Below, in pieces: positions 56,401 through 64,000 of a DNA stretch of 64,000 bases. Where the stretch lies: NCBI GenBank assembly GCA_032718475.1, contig JAUCBJ010001839.1:1-64000 (forward strand), given 5' to 3'. The DNA comes from Nemertoderma westbladi. Lineage: Eukaryota > Xenacoelomorpha > Nemertodermatida > Nemertodermatidae. The position numbers and the translations under genes were made by a program. Positions within the stretch are counted from its first letter, which is position 1. Every line of letters begins with the position of its first letter. The notes under the pieces were generated by a model that was given only the letters and a program-made list of their open reading frames with translations, was not told the DNA's origin and did no database searches.

Positions 56401-59400
56401 CTACAGACCCCACTTACTAAACTACAGTCACCACTTACTAAACAACAGCCCCGACTTACTAAACTACAGTCACCACTTACTAAACTGAAGTCCCAACTTA
56501 ATTAACTACAGGCCCCACTTACTAAACTACAGTCACCACTTACTAAACTACAGTCACCACTTACTAAACTACAGACCCAACTTACTAAACTACAGTCACC
56601 ACTTACTAAACTACAGTCACCACTTACTAAACTAAAGTCCCAACTTAATTAACTACAGGCCCCACTTACTAAACTACATTCCCCACTTACTAAACTACAG
56701 GCCCCACTTAATAAACTACAGACCCCACTTACTAAACTACAGACCCCACTTACTAAACTACAGTCACCACTTACTAAACTAAAGTCCCAACTTAATTAAC
56801 TACAGGCCCCACTTACTAAACTACATTCCCCACTTACTAAACTACAGGCCCCACTTACTAAACTACAGACCCCACTTACTAAACTACAGACCCCACTTAC
56901 TAAACTACAGTCACCACTTACTAAACTACAGACCCCACTTACTAAACTACAGTCACCACTTACTAAACTACATTCCCCACTTACTAAACTACAGGCCCCA
57001 CTTACTAAACTACAGACCCCACTTACTAAACTACAGACCCCACTTACTAAACTACAGTCACCACTTACTAAACTACAGACCAAACTTACTAAACTACAGT
57101 CACCACTTACTAAACTACAGACCCCACTTACTAAACTACAGACCCAACTTACTAAACTACAGACCCCACTTACTAAACTACAGTCACCACTTACTAAACT
57201 ACAGACCCAACTTACTAAACTACAGTCACCACTTACTAAACTACAGTCACCACTTACTAAACTAAAGTCCCAACTTAATTAACTACAGACCCCACTTAAT
57301 AAACTACAGACCCCACTTACTAAACTACAGTCACCACTTACTAAACTACAGTCACCACTTACTAAACTACAGTCCCGACTTACTAAACTACAGTCACCAC
57401 TTACTAAACTAAAGTCCCAACTTAATTAACTACAGGCCCCACTTACTAAACTACAGACCCCACTTACTAAACTAAAGTCCCAACTTAATTAACTACAGAC
57501 CCCACTTACTAAACTACAGGCCCCACTTACTAAACTACAGTCACCACTTACTAAACTACAGTCCCGACTTACTAAACTACAGTCACCACTTACTAAACTA
57601 AAGTCCCAACTTAATTAACTACAGGCCCCACTTACTAAACTACAGACCCCACTTACTAAACTACAGTCCCCACTTACTAAACTAAAGTCCCAACTTAATT
57701 AACTACAGTCCCGACTTACTAAACTACAGTCACCACTTACTAAATTACAGTCCCGACTTAATTAACTACAGGCCCCACTTACTAAACTACAGACCCCACT
57801 TACTAAACTACAGTCCCCACTTACTAAACTAAAGTCCCAACTTAATTAACTACAGACCCCACTTAATAAACTACAGACCCCACTTACTAAACTACAGTCA
57901 CCACTTACTAAACTACAGTCACCACTTACTAAACTACAGTCCCGACTTACTAAACTACAGTCACCACTTACTAAACTAAAGTCCCAACTTAATTAACTAC
58001 AGGCCCCACTTACTAAACTACAGACCCCACTTACTAAACTAAAGTCCCAACTTAATTAACTACAGACCCGACTTACTAAACTACAGGCCCCACTTACTAA
58101 ACTACAGTCACCACTTACTAAACTACAGTCCCGACTTAGTAAACTACAGTCACCACTTACTAAACTAAAGTCCCAACTTAATTAACTACAGGCCCCACTT
58201 ACTAAACTACAGACCCCACTTACTAAACTAAAGTCCCAACTTAATTAACTACAGACCCCACTTACTAAACTACAGTCACCACTTACTAAACTACAGTCCC
58301 GACTTACTAAACTACAGTCACCACTTACTAAACTAAAGTCCCAACTTAATTAACTACAGGCCCCACTTACTAAACTACAGACCCCACTTACTAAACTAAA
58401 GTCCCAACTTAATTAACTACAGACCCCCCTTACTAAACAACAGACCCCACTTACTAAACTAAAGTCCCAACTTAATTAACTACAGTCCCGACTTACTAAA
58501 CTACAGTCACCACTTACTAAACTACAGTCCCGACTTACTAAACTACAGTCACCACTTACTAAACTAAAGTCCCAACTTAATTAACTACAGGCCCCACTTA
58601 CTAAACTACAGACCCCACTTACTAAACTACAGACCCCACTTACTAAACTACAGACCCCACTTACTAAACTACAGACCCCACTTACTAAACTACAGTCCCG
58701 ACTTACTAAACTACAGTCACCACTTACTAAACTAAAGTCCCAACTTAATTAACTACAGGCCCCACTTACTAAACTACAGACCCCACTTACTAAACTAAAG
58801 TCCCAACTTAATTAACTACAGACCCCACTTACTAAACTACAGTCACCACTTACTAAACTACAGACCCCACTTACTAAACTACAGACCCCACTTACTAAAC
58901 TACAGTCCCGACTTACTAAACTACAGTCACCACTTACTAAACTAAAGTCCCAACTTAATTAACTACAGGCCCCACTTACTAAACTACAGACCCCACTTAC
59001 TAAACTAAAGTCCCAACTTAATTAACTACAGACCCCACTTACTAAACTACAGTCACCACTTACTAAACTACAGTCCCGACTTACTAAACTACAGACCCAA
59101 CTTACTAAACTACAGTCACCACTTACTAAACTACAGTCGCGACTTACTAAACTACAGTCACCACTTACTAAACTAAAGTCCCAACTTAATTAACTACAGG
59201 CCCCACTTACTAAACTACAGACCCCACTTACTAAACTAAAGTCCCGACTTACTAAACTACAGTCACCACTTACTAAACTACATTCCCCACTTACTAAACT
59301 ACAGGCCCCACTTACTAAACTACAGACCCCACTTACTAAACTACAGTCACCACTTACTAAACTACAGTCGCGACTTACTAAACTACAGTCACCACTTACT

Positions 59401-62400
59401 AAACTAAAGTCCCAACTTAATTAACTACAGGCCCCACTTACTAAACTACAGACCCCACTTACTAAACTACAGTCCCGACTTACTAAACTACAGTCACCAC
59501 TTACTAAACTACAGACCCCACTTACTAAACTAAAGTCCCAACTTAATTAACTACAGACCCCCCTTACTAAACAACAGACCCCACTTACTAAACTACAGTC
59601 ACCACTTACTAAACTAAAGTCCCAACTTAATTAACTACAGGCCCCACTTACTAAACTACAGACCCCACTTACTAAACTAAAGTCCCAACTTAATTAACTA
59701 CAGGCCCCACTTACTAAACTACAGTCACCACTTACTAAACTAAAGTCCCAACTTAATTAACTACAGGCCCCACTTACTAAACTACATTCCCCACTTACTA
59801 AACTACAGGCCCCACTTACTAAACTACAGACCCCACTTACTAAACTACAGACCCCACTTACTAAACTACAGTCACCACTTACTAAACTACAGTCACCACT
59901 TACTAAACTACAGACCCCACTTACTAAACTACAGACCCCACTTAATAAACTACAGACCCCACTTACTAAACTACAGTCACCACTTACTAAACGAAAGTCC
60001 CAACTTAATTAACTACAGACCCCACTTAATAAACTACAGACCCCACTTACTAAACTACATTCCCCACTTACTAAACTACATTCCCCACTTACTAAACTAC
60101 AGACCCCACTTACTAAACTACATTCCCCACTTACTAAACTACAGACCCCACTTACTAAACTACATTCCCCACTTACTAAACTACAGACCCCACTTACTAA
60201 ACTACAGTTACCACTTACTATATTACAGTCCCAACTTACTAAACTACAGTCACCACTTACTAAACTACAGACCCCACTTACTAAACTACAGTCACCACTT
60301 ACTAAACTAAAGTCCCAACTTAATTAACTACAGGCCCCACTTACTAAACTACAGACCCCACTTATAAACTACAGACCCCACTTACTAAACTACAGTCACC
60401 ACTTACTAAACTAAAGTCCCAACTTAATTAACTACAGGCCCCACTTACTAAACTACAGACCCCACTTATAAACTACAGACCCCACTTAATAAACTACAGT
60501 CACCACTTACTAAACTAAAGTCCCAACTTAATTAACTACAGGCCCCACTTACTAAACTACAGTCACCACTTACTAAACTACAGTCACCACTTACTAAACT
60601 ACAGACCCCACTTACTAAACTACAGACCCCACTTAATAAACTACAGACCCCACTTACTAAACTACAGTCACCACTTACTAAACTGCAGTCACCACTTACT
60701 AAACTAAAGTCCCAACTTAATTAACTACAGACCCCACTTAATAAACTACAGACCCCACTTACTAAACTACAGTCACCACTTACTAAACTACAGTCACCAC
60801 TTACTAAACTAAAGTCCCAACTTAATTAACTACAGACCCCACTTAATAAACTACAGTCCCAACTTACTAAACTACAGTCCCGACTTACTAAACTACAGTC
60901 ACCACTTACTAAACTAAAGTCCCAACTTAATTAACTACAGGGCCCACTTACTAAACTACAGTCCCGACTTACTAAACTACAGTCCCGACTTACTAAACTA
61001 CAGTCACCACTTACTAAACTAAAGTCCCCACTTACTAAACTACAGTCACCACTTACTAAACTAAAGTCCCGCCTTACTAAACTACAGTCCCCACTTACTA
61101 GACTACAGACCCAACTTACTATACTACAGTCACCACTTACTAAACTAAAGTCCCGCCTTACTAAACTACAGTCCTCACTTACTAAACTGAAGTCCCGCCT
61201 TACTAAACTACAGTCCCCACTTACTAGACTACAGACCCAACTTACTATACTACAGTCACCACTTACTAAACTAAAGTCCCCACTTACTAAACTACAGTCA
61301 CCACTTATTAAACTAAAGTCCCGCCTTACTAAACTACAGTCCCCACTTACTAAACTACAGACCCAACTTACTAAACTACAGTCACCACTTACTAAACTAA
61401 AGTCCCGCCTTACTAAACTACAGTCCTCACTTACTAAACTACAGTCCTCACTTACTAAACTACAGTCCCGACTTACTAAACTACAGACCCCACTTACTAA
61501 ACTAAAGTCCCGCCTTACTAAACTACAGTCCCTACTTACTAAACTAAAGTCCCAACTTAATTAACTACAGACCCCCCTTACTAAACTACAGACCCCACTT
61601 ACTAAACTACAGACCCCACTTACTAAACTACAGACCCCACTTAATAATCTACAGACCCCACTTACTAAACTACATTCCCCACTTACTAAACTAAAGTCCC
61701 AACTTAATTAACTACAGACCCCACTTACTAAACTACAGACCCCACTTACTAAACTACAGACCCCACTTACTAAACTACAGACCCCACTTACTAAACTAAA
61801 GTCCCGCCTTACTAAACTACAGTCCCCACTTACTAAACTACAGACCCCACTTACTAAACTACAGACCCCACTTACTAAACTACAGACCCCACTTAATAAT
61901 CTACAGACCCCACTTACTAAACTACATTCCCCACTTACTAAACTAAAGTCCCAACTTAATTAACTACAGACCCCACTTACTAAACTACAGACCCCAATTA
62001 CTAAACTACAGTCCCCACTTACTAAACTACAGACCCCACTTACTAAACTACAGACCCCACTTACTAAACTACAGACCCCACTTACTAAACTAAAGTCCCG
62101 CCTTACTAAACTACAGTCCTCACTTACTAAACTACAGTCCTCACTTACTAAACTACAGTCCCGACTTACTAAACTACAGACCCCACTTACTAAACTAAAG
62201 TCCCGCCTTACTAAACTACAGTCCCCACTTACTAAACTACAGACCCCACTTACTAAACTACAGACCCCACTTAATAATCTACAGACCCCACTTACTAAAC
62301 TACATTCCCCACTTACTAAACTAAAGTCCCAACTTAATTAACTACAGACCCCACTTACTAATCTACAGACCCCACTTACTAAACTACAGTCACCACTTAC

Positions 62401-64000
62401 TAAACTACAGGCCCCACTTACTAAACTACAGACCCCACTTACTAAACTACAGACCCCACTTAATAATCTACAGACCCCACTTACTAAACTACAGACCCCA
62501 CTTACTAAACTACAGACCCCACTTACTAAACTACAGACCCCACTTAATAATCTACAGACCCCACTTACTAAACTACAGACACCACTTACTAAACTACAGA
62601 CCCCACTTACTAAACTACAGACCCCACTTAATAATCTACAGACCCCACTTACTAAACTACAGACCCCACTTACTAAACTACAGACCCCACTTAATAATCT
62701 ACAGACCCCACTTACTAAACTACAGTCACCACTTACTAAACTACAGTCCCGACTTACTAAACTACAGTCACCACTTACTAAACTAAAGTCCCAACTTAAT
62801 TAACTACAGGCCCCACTTACTAAACTACAGCCCCCACTTATAAACTACAGACCCCACTTACTAAACTACAGTCACCACTTACTAAACTAAAGTCCCAACT
62901 TAATTAACTACAGGCCCCACTTACTAAACTACAGACCCCACTTATAAACTACAGACCCCACTTACTAAACTACAGTCACCACTTACTAAACTAAAGTCCC
63001 AACTTAATTAACTACAGACCCCACTTACTAAACTACAGACCCCACTTACTAAACTACAGACCCCACTTACTAAACTACAGACCCCACTTACTAAACTACA
63101 GTCACCACTTACTAAACTACAGACCCCACTTAATAATCTACAGACCCCACTTACTAAACTACAGACCCCACTTACTAAACTACAGACCCCACTTAATAAT
63201 CTACAGACCCCACTTACTAAACTACAGACACCACTTACTAAACTACAGACCCCACTTACTAAACTACAGACCCCACTTAATAATCTACAGACCCCACTTA
63301 CTAAACTACAGACCCCACTTACTAAACTACAGACCCCACTTACTAAACTACAGACCCCACTTAATAATCTACAGACCCCACTTACTAAACTACATTCCCC
63401 ACTTATTAAACTAAAGTCCCAACTTAATTAACTACAGACCCCACTTACTAAACTACAGACCCCACTTACTAAACTACAGACCCCACTTACTAAACTACAG
63501 ACCCCACTTACTAAACTACAGTCACCACTTACTAAATTAAAGTCCCAACTTAATTAACTACAGACCCCCCTTACTAAACTACAGACCCCACTTACTAAAC
63601 TACAGTCCCCACTTACTAAACTACAGACCCCATTTACTAAACTAAAGGCCCAACTTAATTAACTACAGTCCCCACTTACTAAACTACAGTCACCACTTAC
63701 TAAACTACAGACCAAACTTACTAAACTACAGACCCCACTTACTAAACTACAGACCCCACTTACTAAACTACAGACCCCACTTACTAAACTACAGACCCCA
63801 CTTACTAAACTACAGACCCCACTTACTAAACTACAGTCACCACTTACTAAACTACAGACCCCACTTAATAATCTACAGACCCCACTTACTAAACTACAGA
63901 CCCCACTTACTAAACTACAGACCCCACTTAATAATCTACAGACCCCACTTACTAAACTACAGACACCACTTACTAAACTACAGACCCCACTTACTAAACT
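53500..64000. repeat. 21-bp minisatellite, second family, at least 10.5 kb (about 500 units)
   Basis: Consensus CTTACTAAACTACAGACCCC plus A. Main variants are AGTCACCA, AGTCCCGA, AAAGTCCCAACTTAATTAAC and CTTAATAATC; AAAGTCCCAACTTAATTAAC followed by TACAGGCCCC recurs as part of a multi-unit block, mainly after 55480. The array starts within about 40 bp of the EGF exon at 53480 and runs off the right edge. In the sense of the EGF gene each standard unit contains GTAAGTGGGG. Frames such as CSLVSGV are artefacts. Confidence 0.95.

Noticed and set aside
55494-57083. Repeat frames reading CSLVSGV
   Set aside because: By-product of the 21-bp unit of the right-hand array.
26440-64000. CRISPR array
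   Set aside because: Units are head-to-tail with no unique spacers, no cas genes, and the genome is eukaryotic.
53500-64000. Treating each CTACAG or GTAAGT in the array as a real splice site of small exons
   Set aside because: No coding block with EGF cysteines lies between them, and the bases before GTAAGT are poor for a donor. Kept only as a regulatory hypothesis.
1-64000. tRNA or rRNA genes
   Set aside because: I saw no cloverleaf with A and B boxes and no rRNA core; the only tRNA-like match is the Copia primer site.

Overview
This is metazoan nuclear DNA: AT-rich, with GT-AG introns, single-domain EGF exons and LINE, Copia, Gypsy and hAT-type elements. It suggests an invertebrate; nothing I can see fixes the phylum. 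Bacterial features such as operons and Shine-Dalgarno sites are absent.

The backbone is one large minus-strand gene that enters at the right and leaves at the left. I place 29 exons between 53480 and 631. They add up to 3645 bp (1215 codons) and 29 EGF-like domains, nearly all cbEGF-type and all joined by phase-1 introns. Most exons fall into five sequence classes, here called A to E. In transcript order the exons run: three unlike exons, a B-like exon, C B, C B A, C B, C B A, then C B E D A three times. The gene has therefore grown by repeated duplication of a multi-exon cassette. The product is probably a secreted or extracellular-matrix protein of fibrillin/fibulin-like architecture. Neither terminus is in the window.

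Inside the intron between the last D and A-side exons and the preceding E exon (1482-4354) lies an apparently intact two-exon plus-strand gene for an ARH3-like ADP-ribosylhydrolase (2415-3613).

The introns are filled with mobile and tandem DNA. By position: LINE remnants at 1-175 and 5011-5870; a hAT-like non-autonomous element with 8-bp target duplications at 7309-9300; a G-rich fold-back element at 11778-13448; a palindromic MITE at 13895-14442; a CR1/Jockey-like LINE with a PHD-like finger at 15107-18614; a Copia element with near-identical LTRs at 20861-25629; a 5.7-kb 21-bp minisatellite at 26440-32175; a second LINE family at 34463-35990 and 47591-49860; a Gypsy element nested in a small transposon at 36004-40195; a related 1.8-kb transposon at 41043-42832; and two shorter arrays of the same minisatellite at 44968-46927 and 50545-50903. 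From about 53500 to the right edge there is a different 21-bp minisatellite of at least 10.5 kb.

The duplicated cassettes act as internal controls: several insertions have an empty paralogous site elsewhere in the window, which fixes their ends and target duplications. The points most worth a second look are the cassette architecture, the minisatellite found in every B-to-C intron but in no A-to-C intron, a conserved bipartite core shared by three palindromic elements with unrelated arms, and a 10-kb intronic array that repeats GTAAGT in the sense of the host transcript.
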